Origin: Deltaproteobacteria bacterium RIFCSPHIGHO2_02_FULL_43_33
GTDB taxonomy: Bacteria > Desulfobacterota > GWC2-55-46 > UBA9637
DNA: 53,837 bases
NCBI GenBank assembly: GCA_001798165.1
Contig: MGRL01000118.1
Location: forward strand, 1 to 53,837
Direction: 5' to 3'
Under the pieces are notes generated by a model, which saw only the letters and a list, made by a program, of their open reading frames with translations, was not told where the DNA came from and did no database searches. Shown piece after piece: positions 1 through 9,107 of the stretch. Both the position numbers and the translations under genes were made by a program. Numbering within the stretch: the first letter of the stretch is position 1; each line of letters opens with the position of its first letter.

Positions 1-149
1 TTTGCCATATTCAACAGGCAGAATAGGATTTGGGAGAATTGATCCTATGGAGAGTATAGCCCTAAATAAAATTACACATAAAGATTGACATTACCCAAGA
101 ACAGACTGTCTTTGACTTTTAGACTGTCTTTAAGATATATTTAAGTGCA

Positions 150-935
150 ATGAATTCCGCTCACTTCGTTCAGGACAAGGTTATTGCGATTATTCCTGCA
201 CGGTATGGTTCTACCCGTTTAGATGGAAAACCGCTTTTAGACATAGCAGGAAAGCCTATGGTGGAGTGGGTCTATGAAAGGGCAAAGAAGGCAAAGCTCA
301 TAAATGATGTTATTGTAGCAACTGATGATAAAAGGATTTTTGACGCAGTCAAAGGTTTTCACGGCAAGGCGGTAATGACATCTGCATCTCATAAATCCGG
401 CATGGACAGGCTTGCAGAGGCAGCGGCAAATATTAAGTGCGATATAGTTGTAAATGTCCAGGGGGATGAGCCGCTGATTGAATCGGAGATGATAGACGAG
501 GCGATAAGGCCGATGGTTGATGATTCAGAAGTTTACATGGCAACGCTCAAGACAAAGATATTGGACGCGGAGGAACTTAACAGTCCGAATGTGGTGAAGG
601 TGGTGACGGATAGAAATAATTTTGCGCTTTATTTTTCCAGGTTGCCTATACCATATCATAGAGATGAATGGAAAGACCCTAAACACCTCACGATTCACGG
701 TTCACGGTTCACGGTCTTCAAGCACATTGGTTTGTATGTTTACCGAAAAGATTTTCTCCTGAAATTTGCCCGGATGAAACCGACGCTGTTGGAAGAGGCA
801 GAGAAACTTGAGCAGTTGAGGGTTCTGGAAAACGGCTATAAAATCAAGGTCGTTGAAACAAAGTATAATTCCATCGGAGTTGATACAAAAGAGGATTTGG
901 AAAAGGTGAGAAAGATAGTGAAAGAAAGTCGGTAG
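150..935 (+). CDS. kdsB: 3-deoxy-manno-octulosonate cytidylyltransferase (CMP-Kdo synthetase)
   Basis: Activates Kdo with CTP to give CMP-Kdo for lipid A-core assembly, in the cytoplasm. The 261-residue length fits the family. The nucleotide-binding motif [15 protein letters not shown] lies at residues 15-29, with Asp25 where most family members have Pro, and [10 protein letters not shown] at about 102-111. Around residues 178-191 a short stretch ([13 protein letters not shown]) is encoded by three perfect ttcacgg heptamers at 694-714, which looks like an in-frame repeat insertion. No Shine-Dalgarno sequence is visible before ATG 150, and the conserved domain begins about ten residues in, so the start could be slightly further downstream. 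It begins a kds/pyrG block shared with many Gram-negative genomes. Confidence 0.95.
   Translation: MNSAHFVQDKVIAIIPARYGSTRLDGKPLLDIAGKPMVEWVYERAKKAKLINDVIVATDDKRIFDAVKGFHGKAVMTSASHKSGMDRLAEAAANIKCDIVVNVQGDEPLIESEMIDEAIRPMVDDSEVYMATLKTKILDAEELNSPNVVKVVTDRNNFALYFSRLPIPYHRDEWKDPKHLTIHGSRFTVFKHIGLYVYRKDFLLKFARMKPTLLEEAEKLEQLRVLENGYKIKVVETKYNSIGVDTKEDLEKVRKIVKESR
694..714 (+). repeat. Heptanucleotide tandem repeat inside kdsB
   Basis: Three exact copies of ttcacgg, with a degenerate copy just before. Twenty-one bases keep the frame; changing the copy number by one would not. Confidence 0.8.
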
Positions 936-948
936 TCAGGAGTCAGGA

Positions 949-2702
<1,754 letters not shown>

Positions 2703-2745
2703 GGCTCTGGTTGTTGACCTTATTGCCGAAGCCGTGCTGTTGACA

Positions 2746-2799
2746 GTAGTGTGCCGATTCATCGGCGTTTTTTTATACGCCCATAAATGGGCAAACTAC
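2746..2799. repeat. GTAG...CTAC double-hairpin element, copy 1
   Basis: gtag and ctac ends flank two hairpins (gccgattcatcggc and gcccataaatgggc) around a T-rich middle. At least four further copies lie at 8017-9965. It fills most of the pyrG-kdsA gap and may act as a transcript-end hairpin. Confidence 0.8.
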
Positions 2800-2829
2800 A
2801 CAAAAACAAAAAAGGTATTCTGAAAAGCA

Positions 2830-3729
2830 ATGGACAAACTAAAACCAATAAAAATCGGCAATATCAAAATCGGGGGCCTGACCCCGAATGTATCTATCGG
2901 GGGCAATGCCCCTTTTGTTTTAATAGCAGGACCGTGTGTAATAGAGGGCGAGAAAACAACCCTTGCTGTTGCCGCAAAACTAAAGGCTATTGCAGCCAAG
3001 CTCAAAATCCCGCTCATATTCAAGGCGTCCTATGACAAGGCTAACAGGACGTCGCTTCAATCATACAGAGGGCCTGGGCTTTATGCAGGGCTTGAAGTAT
3101 TAGCAGAGGTAAAAAAGAGGTTTAATCTGCCGATCCTTACTGATGTCCATTGTAAAGAGGACGTTCAAGAAGTTGCCATGGTTGCAGATATAATACAAAT
3201 ACCCGCATTCCTTTGCAGGCAGACAGATTTGATAATAGAGGCTGCAAACACAGGCAGGGTTATCAATATTAAAAAAGGCCAGTTCCTTGCGCCGTGGGAT
3301 GTCCGGCAGATAATTGACAAGGCTGTATCAACAGGAAATAGAAATATAACTATCACGGAAAGAGGCGCATCCTTTGGTTACAATAATCTTGTGGTTGACT
3401 TCAGGTCAATCCCTCTGATTAGGGAAATTGGCTATCCTGTGATATTTGACGCAACGCACAGCGTTCAGATTCCCGGCGGCCTCGGGAGTGCGTCAGGCGG
3501 GCAAAGAGAGATGGTGGAATACCTTGCAAGGGCTGCTGTTGCCGTAGGTGTTGATGGTATATTTATGGAGGTTCATTCAAACCCCGCTAAGGCGCTCTGC
3601 GACGGCCCGAATTCTTTAGCACTGAAAAGCCTCCCTGCGCTGCTGAAACAGTTGAAGGAAATAGATAGGGTGGTGAAGGGGAATGTTAGAGGTCGGAGGC
3701 TGGAGGTTAGAGGAAAAAAATCAAAATAA
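2830..3729 (+). CDS. kdsA: 3-deoxy-8-phosphooctulonate synthase (Kdo-8-phosphate synthase)
   Basis: Condenses phosphoenolpyruvate with arabinose-5-phosphate to Kdo-8-phosphate. Family motifs appear in order: AGPCVIEG, KASYDKANRTS, TDVH, IPAFLCRQTD, KKGQFLAPWD, ERGASFGYNN and DATHSVQ. At 299 residues it is longer than the usual 270-285 for two visible reasons. A 27-nt palindrome at 2877-2903 adds nine residues (about 17-25) before the first conserved strand, and the C-terminal RGRRLEVRGKKSK tail is encoded by a purine-rich direct repeat. ATG 2830 is the first start and agrees with family alignments. The next gene in the pathway here, kdsD, is separated from it by an inserted four-helix-bundle gene. 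Confidence 0.96.
   Translation: MDKLKPIKIGNIKIGGLTPNVSIGGNAPFVLIAGPCVIEGEKTTLAVAAKLKAIAAKLKIPLIFKASYDKANRTSLQSYRGPGLYAGLEVLAEVKKRFNLPILTDVHCKEDVQEVAMVADIIQIPAFLCRQTDLIIEAANTGRVINIKKGQFLAPWDVRQIIDKAVSTGNRNITITERGASFGYNNLVVDFRSIPLIREIGYPVIFDATHSVQIPGGLGSASGGQREMVEYLARAAVAVGVDGIFMEVHSNPAKALCDGPNSLALKSLPALLKQLKEIDRVVKGNVRGRRLEVRGKKSK
2877..2903 (+). repeat. 27-bp palindromic element inside kdsA
   Basis: Arms ccccga/tcgggg around the 9-nt loop atgtatcta. It matches 33772-33798 at 26 of 27 bases, yet the two copies are read in different frames. It is inserted between IKIGG and NAPFV of an otherwise normal KdsA N-terminus. Confidence 0.85.
3697..3714 (+). repeat. Direct repeat, left copy flanking the four-helix gene
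   Basis: The sequence around ggaggttagagga recurs at 4160-4177, downstream of the four-helix-bundle gene. Both copies encode the C-terminal residues of the gene they end (LEVRG and REVRG). Confidence 0.7.
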
Positions 3730-3790
3730 GCTTAAGGTTGGGGTCTCCTATCCCTCAACCTCTACCATCATTATTAGAAGGTGGAGGCAG

Positions 3791-4180
3791 ATGTCAAATT
3801 ACATTTTTCCTTTTGAGAAGTTGGATGTTTGGCGGATGGCTGTAGAATTGGCGGATTATACATTATCATTGCTTGAGCGGATACCCTTGAATAAGTATTT
3901 GCGTTTAGTTTCACAAATGGAGGGTGCGGTAGCTTCAATTTCCCAGAACATAGCAGAAGGGAAAGGGCGGCAATATAGAAAAGAATTTATCCAATATTTG
4001 AGTATTGCCCAGGGTTCTCTTTATGAAACAATAACGCTTAACGAAATATTCAGGAGAAGAGGTTTGTTTGCAAAAGAAGAATCGGAAGGAATTAAGGTAA
4101 GAGGCGAAGAAATAGATCGCAAATTGAATGGGTTGATGAATGCATTAAGAGGTACGAAGAGGCGGGAGGTTAGAGGATAG
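3791..4180 (+). CDS. Four-helix-bundle protein of the S23/IVP family
   Basis: A 129-residue all-helical protein with the family hallmarks PFEKLDVWRMAVEL near the N-terminus and SQNIAEGKGRQYRKEF in the middle. Relatives are encoded in 23S rRNA intervening sequences or stand alone; their function is unsettled, and some resemble the Avd helper of diversity-generating retroelements. ATG 3791 has GGAGG three bases upstream; a longer reading to 3683 runs back through kdsA repeat sequence and is unlikely. The gene sits between two copies of a purine-rich direct repeat and separates kdsA from kdsD, which suggests insertion. No reverse transcriptase or rRNA is nearby. The family call is firm, the role unknown. 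Confidence 0.85.
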   Translation: MSNYIFPFEKLDVWRMAVELADYTLSLLERIPLNKYLRLVSQMEGAVASISQNIAEGKGRQYRKEFIQYLSIAQGSLYETITLNEIFRRRGLFAKEESEGIKVRGEEIDRKLNGLMNALRGTKRREVRG

Positions 4181-4193
4181 GGGCAACAAAAGA

Positions 4194-4283
4194 TGTTGGA
4201 GGTATGAGGTCTGAGGCAAAAAGTTTCTACCTCCAGCCTCTTACGATATTTGCCTCACTCCTCAAACCTCTAACATTTCCAAC
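4194..4283. repeat. Degenerate-repeat hairpin before kdsD
   Basis: The left arm (tgttggaggtatgaggt...) and right arm (...cctcaaacctctaac...tccaaca) are imperfect complements built of 7-8 nt units. The hairpin ends immediately at the kdsD start codon. Confidence 0.7.
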
Positions 4284-5258
4284 ATGAAGTCTGATAAAAC
4301 AATATTGACCGCCAAGCGGGTTTTGAAAATAGAGGCCGAGGCCATAACGCATCTTGCCGCGCGGCTTGACGGAAATTTTTCAAAGGCCATTGACCTTATA
4401 TTGAATGCAACCGGCAAGGTCATCATAACCGGCATGGGAAAGAGCGGGCTTATCTGCCAGAAGATTGCGGCCACCTTTGCCTCAACCGGCACGCCTGCAT
4501 TTTTCCTGCATCCGGCTGAGGGCGTGCATGGCGATCTGGGTATGCTGATGAAAGATGACATCGTTATCGCAGTGTCCAACAGCGGCGAGACAGAGGAGCT
4601 TATACGGATTATACCCCTGATAAAAAGGATGGGGGTAAAACTTATTGCAATGACAGGGGATAAAAAATCCACCCTTGCGAAGGCAGGTGATGTTGTGCTG
4701 AATGTAGGCGTGAAGAAAGAGGCTTGTCCGCTTGGCCTTGCGCCAACCGCTTCTACTACTGTTACCTTGGCTATGGGAGACGCTATGGCAGTTGCCTTGC
4801 TTGAAAAAAAGGGTTTCAAAGAAAAAGACTTTGCGCTCCTTCATCCGGGAGGCAGTCTCGGCAAAAGGCTTTTAAAGGTAGATGAGCTTATGCACACAGG
4901 CAAGGGCATTCCGGTTGTTCATATACATGCATCCATGAAAGAGGCAATAATTGAGATAACCGCAAAGAGGCTCGGCGTAACAGGTGTGGTAGATGGGAAT
5001 GGCTGCCTTGTCGGCGCTGTCACAGACGGCGATTTAAGGAGGGCGCTGGAAAAAGGCAATGACATTCTGAATAAAAGGCTGAAGGATGTAATGACAAAAA
5101 ACCCCAAAAAGATAGCAAAGGGCGCATTTGCAGAATCTGCTTTAAAGCTGATGGAGGATTATTCTATAACAAGTTTATTTGTATATGAAGGTAAGAATGA
5201 GAATAAAATTGCAGGCGTCATCCATCTGCACGATTTGCTCAAGGCAGGGGTGGTGTAA
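4284..5258 (+). CDS. kdsD: Arabinose-5-phosphate isomerase (KdsD/KpsF family)
   Basis: Converts ribulose-5-phosphate to arabinose-5-phosphate, the KdsA substrate. At 324 residues it has the standard layout: an N-terminal SIS domain with ITGMGKSGLICQKIAAT (about residues 50-66), SNSGETEELI, the CPLGLAPTAST signature and LLHPGGSLGKRLL, followed by two C-terminal CBS repeats (VTDGDLRRALEKG in the first). ATG 4284 lies right after a hairpin-forming repeat, and no clear Shine-Dalgarno sequence is seen. The expected partners kdsC and the lpt genes do not follow; the next gene is an unrelated coiled-coil ORF. Confidence 0.95.
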   Translation: MKSDKTILTAKRVLKIEAEAITHLAARLDGNFSKAIDLILNATGKVIITGMGKSGLICQKIAATFASTGTPAFFLHPAEGVHGDLGMLMKDDIVIAVSNSGETEELIRIIPLIKRMGVKLIAMTGDKKSTLAKAGDVVLNVGVKKEACPLGLAPTASTTVTLAMGDAMAVALLEKKGFKEKDFALLHPGGSLGKRLLKVDELMHTGKGIPVVHIHASMKEAIIEITAKRLGVTGVVDGNGCLVGAVTDGDLRRALEKGNDILNKRLKDVMTKNPKKIAKGAFAESALKLMEDYSITSLFVYEGKNENKIAGVIHLHDLLKAGVV

Positions 5259-5323
5259 AAAACAGGCGTAAAAAACACATTGTCCCAAAAGTAGCGTTGA
5301 TTTTTGGGGATTGTAAAAAATAT

Positions 5324-5353
5324 TTGACAAACAGTTCTGATTTGAGGTAAAAA
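5324..5353 (+). promoter_or_regulatory. Promoter for the coiled-coil gene
   Basis: TTGACA at 5324-5329 and TAAAAA at 5348-5353 with an 18-bp spacer, just upstream of ATG 5365. Confidence 0.5.
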
Positions 5354-5364
5354 AGGAAGAAATT

Positions 5365-5652
5365 ATGGAAGACAGGGTTGTAAATATCCTTATAGATATT
5401 AAGGCAGATATCGGCGAATTGAAGAAAGGGCAGATAGATATCAGAGACCGTATGGGCAGATTTGAAAGCCGTATGGATGGTTTTGAAAACCGTATGGATG
5501 GACTTGAAGGTCGTATGGATGGTTTTGAAGGCCGTATGGACAGATTAGAGACAGATATAATAGAAGTCAAGACTACCGTTAGCGCCATAGCAGAGGCGGT
5601 GATAGAGACCTCAAGGGATGCTACCAAATTAAAGGCTGGGGGCAAATTGTAA
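5365..5652 (+). CDS. Small heptad-repeat coiled-coil protein
   Basis: A 95-residue soluble protein. Residues about 28-62 consist of seven-residue repeats of the type RMDGFEG (RMGRFES, RMDGFEN, RMDGLEG, RMDGFEG, RMDRLET), giving a continuous predicted coiled coil followed by a shorter helix. The DNA is a corresponding 21-bp tandem repeat at about 5451-5550, so unit number could change in frame. No signal peptide or membrane segment. GGAAG precedes the ATG, and it has its own TTGACA promoter. Similar short coiled coils are common hypothetical genes; no function can be assigned. Confidence 0.75.
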   Translation: MEDRVVNILIDIKADIGELKKGQIDIRDRMGRFESRMDGFENRMDGLEGRMDGFEGRMDRLETDIIEVKTTVSAIAEAVIETSRDATKLKAGGKL

Positions 5653-5670
5653 AAAAATTGTAAAAAAACC

Positions 5671-5700
5671 TTGACAACATGTTTGCTTATGGTGTAAAAA
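5671..5700 (+). promoter_or_regulatory. Porin promoter and long leader
   Basis: TTGACA 5671-5676, 18-bp spacer, TAAAAA 5695-5700. Transcription from here gives a leader of about 165 nt before ATG 5873. The leader holds a strong GGGAGGTGAG at 5750-5759 followed by a four-codon reading frame (ATG at 5771), which may be a leader peptide. Confidence 0.5.
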
Positions 5701-5872
5701 GAGCAGTATTAAAACGGCCCTGTTACTTTTCCGATTCATAAAAATATAAGGGAGGTGAGATAGAGAAAAGATGAGAATACTCTAACTCAGGGCTTGAGCT
5801 TTGAGAATTGTGTATTATAAATTGCTTCTTTAATAAAAAAAGAAGTAATAAATAAAAAAGGAGGAAGTAAAA

Positions 5873-7435
5873 ATGAAAAAGATTCTAATGGCAGTTTTTG
5901 CAATCCTGATGACTGCCGCATGGGTGGCGCCGGCAATGGCTGACACCACATTCTACGGCACATACAGGGTAAGATTGTTCAGCACGAACAACGCTTCAGA
6001 TTACAATAGTTCAGGAGATACTAAGACGTACAGCGGCGTTGGCTCTAATGTTACCACAACAGCAGCAGCCAATCCTACTGACAACAACTCATGGGTAGAC
6101 CAGAGGTTCCGTCTTGGCGTTGAGAGCAAGGCATCTGACAATCTGAGGGGTTTTGTGCAGTTAGAGATCGGCGATACTAATGGACCAAACAGAAGCCATG
6201 TATGGGGAAGCGGTGCAGCAGGCAATGACTGGGGTACAGCGAATAATGAGAATAACAGGGTAAATGTCCGTCAGGCATATCTTTCATTCAGCGCCGGCCC
6301 GGTCAGGGTAAAGGCAGGCAGACAGGTATTCGGCGATGCGCCGGATGGCGGCCAGTCTTTCAGGGTTGCTGATGACGGAGTCTATTACGGCCTTATAGAT
6401 GGCGGACTTATACTTGTCAGCCAGATTGACGCCTTTATATTAACAACAAAGGCAGTTGACCCGATGACACTTTATTTTGGTTATGCAAAGCTGACCGAAG
6501 CTTCTTATAGCGCTACTACATCAACCAGTGTTCCCAGCACCACAACAGATTCATCTGACAGAGATAACACCCTCTATATATTGCAGGCAACTGCTGCGCC
6601 ATCAGATACTTTAAAGGCAGGCGCCTATTTCCTGTATGACAGAGACAGAACAACGATAGTACAAACCTCTGCTACTAAATCTACGAACAGCACAGGCCAG
6701 AACAGTCCATGGTGGTTGGGTGCAGGGGTAGAGGCAAAGCTTAACCCAATCAACTTAAAGGTTCATGGTGCATATAAGGGCGGTAAACAAGACAAGGGTT
6801 GCCAGCCAGGCTCATGCGGTATTGCTGCTACAGGCAGCGCTGCTGACCGTAAATACAGCGCATATGCAATTGACGGCGATGTAAGCATGAATCTTGGCCA
6901 GGCAACAGTCGGCGTTGCCGCAGGTTTGGGCAGCGGAGACAAGAGCACACAGGATGAAAAGTCACAGAACTTTACCGGTGTTGTAGGTTCTTACGGCAAT
7001 CAGCTTGGCGTAAGACCAGCCATATTCTTTGACAATGGCGAGGTATCAAACGGCGGTGCAAGCCTTGCTACAGTCAGCTCAAACAGCATTGACAGAACCA
7101 CCCTCGGCAATATCACATTTGCCCAGCTTTATGGTTCTTTCAAGGCAACAGATGATTTGACGCTGAGCGGTCTCTATGCTGGTTTCTGGCATAGTCAGAA
7201 CAAGCAGACAACAGGAGCGGCAACTTCAACTGAATGGGAGAGCAAGCTCGGCACAGAATTTGACCTTACTGCAGTTTACAAGCTATATCCGCAACTTGCA
7301 ATAGTTGGTCAATTAGCATGGTTTATGCCAGGAGACGGCATTAAGAGCTCTAAGAACCAGGCTGGAAATTGGAGCGGTAATGCAGCCGACGATGCAGTCA
7401 GCGAGTACTTTGCAAAGATTCAGTATGACTTTTAA
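5873..7435 (+). CDS. Outer-membrane porin (16-18-strand beta-barrel type)
   Basis: A 520-residue secreted protein. The signal peptide MKKILMAVFAILMTAAW... ends at AMA, with cleavage predicted after Ala23. The mature part begins TTFYGTYRVRLF, a first barrel strand, and alternates polar and aromatic residues throughout. It ends YFAKIQYDF; the terminal Phe is a Bam-complex beta-signal. Conserved porin-like segments include DQRFRLGVESKASDNL and VRVKAGRQVFGDAPDG. GGAGG six bases before ATG 5873 is strong, which together with its own promoter and terminator suggests high expression. Substrate specificity cannot be read from sequence. The last 54 bases reappear twice downstream as orphan fragments at 7955-8008 and 9395-9448. 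Confidence 0.9.
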   Translation: MKKILMAVFAILMTAAWVAPAMADTTFYGTYRVRLFSTNNASDYNSSGDTKTYSGVGSNVTTTAAANPTDNNSWVDQRFRLGVESKASDNLRGFVQLEIGDTNGPNRSHVWGSGAAGNDWGTANNENNRVNVRQAYLSFSAGPVRVKAGRQVFGDAPDGGQSFRVADDGVYYGLIDGGLILVSQIDAFILTTKAVDPMTLYFGYAKLTEASYSATTSTSVPSTTTDSSDRDNTLYILQATAAPSDTLKAGAYFLYDRDRTTIVQTSATKSTNSTGQNSPWWLGAGVEAKLNPINLKVHGAYKGGKQDKGCQPGSCGIAATGSAADRKYSAYAIDGDVSMNLGQATVGVAAGLGSGDKSTQDEKSQNFTGVVGSYGNQLGVRPAIFFDNGEVSNGGASLATVSSNSIDRTTLGNITFAQLYGSFKATDDLTLSGLYAGFWHSQNKQTTGAATSTEWESKLGTEFDLTAVYKLYPQLAIVGQLAWFMPGDGIKSSKNQAGNWSGNAADDAVSEYFAKIQYDF

Positions 7436-7436
7436 C

Positions 7437-7495
7437 TAATCCCCTCACCCTTCCCTCTCCCATCAGGGGAGAGGATAAAGGAGAGGGGTGGTTTT
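7437..7495. repeat. Pyrimidine/purine inverted repeat after the porin
   Basis: Degenerate ccctcaccc/ctctccc units followed by the complementary ggggagagg/gagaggggtgg, a type also present at 34307-34385 and 36677-36755. Confidence 0.6.
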
Positions 7496-7511
7496 AAAGG
7501 ATGTGAGTTTT

Positions 7512-7547
7512 AAAAGGGCGGGGTTTTAAAACCCGCCCTTTTTTATT
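7512..7547 (+). terminator. Rho-independent terminator of the porin
   Basis: A gggcggg/cccgccc stem with an A-rich 5' flank and TTTTTTATT tail. First of four near-identical terminators in 2 kb. Confidence 0.9.
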
Positions 7548-7570
7548 GCTTTGGAGCGGTTCATTTTGCA

Positions 7571-7599
7571 TTGACAATGCCTTGTTGCAATGCTAAATT
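7571..7599 (+). promoter_or_regulatory. Promoter of microprotein unit 1 (leaderless)
   Basis: TTGACA 7571-7576, 17-bp spacer, TAAATT 7594-7599. GTG 7606 lies about seven bases past the -10 element, so the transcript should start at or next to the start codon. Confidence 0.6.
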
Positions 7600-7605
7600 T
7601 AAATC

Positions 7606-7800
7606 GTGAGATTAACAAAGAGGCAGAAGGAGAATGCGAGTAAGTATTTTCTGGATATTAGTAAATATGCCTTTGGCGCAGTTGTTGTAGGAAAATTTAT
7701 TTCTCTATCATCTATCCCTGAGTGGGTTTTCTGGATGGGATTATGTTTTGCTGTCCTTACATTTTTGAGTGGCATATTTTTAGATAGAGGAGGAGATTGA
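7606..7800 (+). CDS. Small two-helix membrane protein (DUF6722-like), copy 1
   Basis: A 64-residue protein: a basic N-terminus (MRLTKRQKENASKYFLDISKY) followed by two hydrophobic segments at about 21-35 and 39-58. It resembles small DUF6722-type membrane proteins; the family name is a tentative recall. The GTG start has no Shine-Dalgarno sequence but sits at the expected transcription start. It pairs with the 33-residue gene one base downstream. A homologous 58-residue copy lies at 8925-9101 (shared DIxKxxFxAxVxGxFIS pattern). Function unknown. Confidence 0.6.
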   Translation: MRLTKRQKENASKYFLDISKYAFGAVVVGKFISLSSIPEWVFWMGLCFAVLTFLSGIFLDRGGD

Positions 7801-7801
7801 C

Positions 7802-7903
7802 ATGACTTCTTTAGGCATAGCTTTTATACTGCTATCTCTTGGTGTGATAGTTTTTTATCTGTATGTTCGCTACACAGAAAAACACTATCCAAAACATCAC
7901 TGA
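7802..7903 (+). CDS. 33-residue membrane microprotein, copy 1
   Basis: ATG 7802 with AGGAGG upstream, overlapping the end of the preceding gene. One hydrophobic helix (SLGIAFILLSLGVIVFYLY) is followed by a charged tail, RYTEKHYPKHH. The copy at 9243-9344 differs mostly in the helix and keeps FVRYTEKH-PKHH, so selection on the tail is likely. The His/Lys end would face the cytoplasm if the N-terminus is outside. No family recognised. Confidence 0.6.
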   Translation: MTSLGIAFILLSLGVIVFYLYVRYTEKHYPKHH

Positions 7904-7954
7904 CCTTTTGCAGCAAGCAGGTGGACTGTACCTCACCCTATGGCTGACACTCTT

Positions 7955-8008
7955 GCAACAGACGATACAGTCAGCGAATACTTTGCAAAGATTCAGTATG
8001 ACTTTTAA
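7955..8008 (+). pseudogene. Orphan porin 3' end, copy B
   Basis: Fifty-four bases matching the last 17 codons and stop of the porin. They encode ATDDTVSEYFAKIQYDF, with two Ala-to-Thr changes and one synonymous change. An in-frame ATG at 7940 would give a 22-residue peptide without signal sequence. Read here as a remnant of a lost porin paralogue or a recombination cassette. Confidence 0.75.
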
Positions 8009-8016
8009 GATTTAAT

Positions 8017-8073
8017 GTAGCTTGCCGATTTATCGGCGCATTATGAAATACGCCCAATAAATTGGGCAGCTGC
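8017..8073. repeat. GTAG double-hairpin element, copy 2
   Basis: gtagcttgccgatttatcgg followed by cgcccaataaattgggc and a diverged gcagctgc end. Confidence 0.7.
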
Positions 8074-8082
8074 AAAAACATA

Positions 8083-8118
8083 AAAAAGGGCGGGCATAAA
8101 ACCCCGCCCTTTTTTATT
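8083..8118 (+). terminator. Terminator of microprotein unit 1
   Basis: A gggcggg/cccgccc hairpin with a TTTTTTATT tail. A 36-base stretch is identical to the terminator at 8852-8887, so the toxin-antitoxin unit lies between perfect direct repeats. Confidence 0.9.
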
Positions 8119-8120
8119 GC

Positions 8121-8149
8121 TTGACAGAGAAGAATATAAGTATTACATT
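8121..8149 (+). promoter_or_regulatory. Promoter of the toxin-antitoxin unit
   Basis: TTGACA 8121-8126, 17-bp spacer, TACATT 8144-8149, abutting the upstream terminator. The sequence tattacattatagtcaagta between -10 and gene includes possible operator half-sites (tattac.../...gtaata, 8141-8163) for autoregulation by the AbrB-fold antitoxin. Confidence 0.6.
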
Positions 8150-8192
8150 ATAGTCAAGTAATACAAAATTTAAATGTAAGGAACATATTGAT

Positions 8193-8438
8193 ATGCCTAT
8201 AAAAGCGGTTAAGATTACATCAAAGGGACAGGTTACTATTCCTAAAGAGATAAGGGATTTGTTGGAGAGCAATATAATAGAGTTTGAGATGGCAGGTGGA
8301 AATATAATGCTAAAACCTGTTAAAAGCATCGGCGGCTCTTTGAGCGGATATACAAAAAAATATGTCCCTTTGAAAGCGGTAAGGGAAGTTGTGTGGGAGC
8401 GGGTGGCACATGATAGAACAGGCCAAAAAACTGCCTGA
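8193..8438 (+). CDS. AbrB/MazE/SpoVT-fold antitoxin
   Basis: An 81-residue DNA-binding antitoxin with the swapped-hairpin motif ITSKGQVTIPKEIRDLL at residues 8-24, the hallmark of the family. The variable C-terminal half would bind and neutralise the toxin. Its 3' end overlaps the PIN toxin by 29 bases, as expected for translational coupling. Antitoxins of this type usually repress their own promoter together with the toxin. It lies alone between two identical terminators, so the pair looks like a discrete inserted unit. Confidence 0.9.
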   Translation: MPIKAVKITSKGQVTIPKEIRDLLESNIIEFEMAGGNIMLKPVKSIGGSLSGYTKKYVPLKAVREVVWERVAHDRTGQKTA

Positions 8439-8814
8439 TACAAATGTCATACTCAGGTATTTGCTGGCAGACGAGCCTCATCTTTATGATAAGGCCGATA
8501 GATTATTTGAACGGGTTAGGGTGGGTGAGGAAAAGGTTATTATCCTTGAGAGCGTTATTGTGGAATGCGTATATGTATTAACGAAATTTTATAAGGTCCC
8601 GAAAGATAAAGCATCCGAGAAGCTACAGGGGTTGTTGCATTACAGAGGGGTTGTAAATGATGATAAAAGAGAGTTGATTGAGGCATTAAGTCTCTTTGCC
8701 GATAAAAATTTTGATATTGTAGATTGCATATTATGGGCAAAGGCCAGAGGTTATGGCGCATCTTTAGTTAGTTTTGATGAAAGACTGAAAAGGCTGCACG
8801 AAGCTCATCCTTAA
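8410..8814 (+). CDS. PIN-domain toxin (VapC-like ribonuclease)
   Basis: A 134-residue protein from ATG 8410; an upstream in-frame ATG at 8389 adds residues without PIN homology. PIN catalytic acids are recognisable: Asp in LPDTNVILRYLL near the start, Glu in ESVIVECVYVL, and the Asp cluster in DKNFDIVDCILWAKARG and LVSFDERL. Such toxins cleave RNA, often tRNA or rRNA, when the antitoxin is degraded. The usual N-terminal MIxxDTN is preceded here by a short MIEQAKK extension. Specific target unknown. Confidence 0.9.
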   Translation: MIEQAKKLPDTNVILRYLLADEPHLYDKADRLFERVRVGEEKVIILESVIVECVYVLTKFYKVPKDKASEKLQGLLHYRGVVNDDKRELIEALSLFADKNFDIVDCILWAKARGYGASLVSFDERLKRLHEAHP

Positions 8815-8851
8815 TTCGTCTCGCCAGGGTCACATCAAAGGTAAATTCCGT

Positions 8852-8887
8852 GAAAAAGGGCGGGCATAAAACCCCGCCCTTTTTTAT
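8852..8887 (+). terminator. Terminator of the toxin-antitoxin unit
   Basis: Identical over 36 bases to 8083-8118; its T-tract runs directly into the TTGACA of the next promoter. Confidence 0.9.
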
Positions 8888-8916
8888 TTGACACGTTATC
8901 TTTGTTGGGCTATATT
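8888..8916 (+). promoter_or_regulatory. Promoter of microprotein unit 2 (leaderless)
   Basis: TTGACA 8888-8893, 17-bp spacer, TATATT 8911-8916. The first start codon is only nine bases past the -10 element. Confidence 0.6.
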
Positions 8917-8924
8917 TAAGCTGG

Positions 8925-9101
8925 ATGGAGAGACGGGCAAATTTAGCAAAGGCTTTATACGATATTGGGAAATTGACATTTGCGGCGTTGGTTATTGGAC
9001 AGTTTATATCAGAAAGTCAAAATTATTTTGTGTTGATAGGCGGATTGGGATTTACAATTATTGTTTTTATAGTTGCTTATAAAATAGATGGAAAGAGGTG
9101 A
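8925..9101 (+). CDS. Small two-helix membrane protein (DUF6722-like), copy 2
   Basis: Fifty-eight residues starting MERRANLAKALYDIGKLTF, with hydrophobic segments at about 17-28 and 35-52 and a basic end (KIDGKR). Homologous to 7606-7800 by the shared LAK-DI-K--F-A-VIG-FIS pattern. It has no Shine-Dalgarno sequence and a promoter-proximal ATG, like copy 1. A longer reading frame covering 8888-9082 in another frame has no such resemblance and is rejected. Function unknown. Confidence 0.6.
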   Translation: MERRANLAKALYDIGKLTFAALVIGQFISESQNYFVLIGGLGFTIIVFIVAYKIDGKR

Positions 9102-9107
9102 CAAATT

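Noticed and set aside
3683-3790. N-terminal extension of the four-helix-bundle gene
   Set aside because: It runs through the kdsA 3' end and repeat DNA; the family starts at about 3791.
3791-4180. Diversity-generating retroelement accessory gene (Avd)
   Set aside because: The fold is similar, but there is no reverse transcriptase, template repeat or variable-repeat target nearby.
5451-5550. CRISPR-like array
   Set aside because: The 21-bp units are contiguous with no spacers and translate to coiled-coil heptads.
5701-5872. Riboswitch in the porin leader
   Set aside because: No recognised aptamer core or stable alternative hairpins; only a possible four-codon leader frame was seen.
8888-9082. 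64-residue ORF overlapping microprotein copy 2
   Set aside because: A different frame from the one homologous to 7606-7800; its start lies inside the -35 element.
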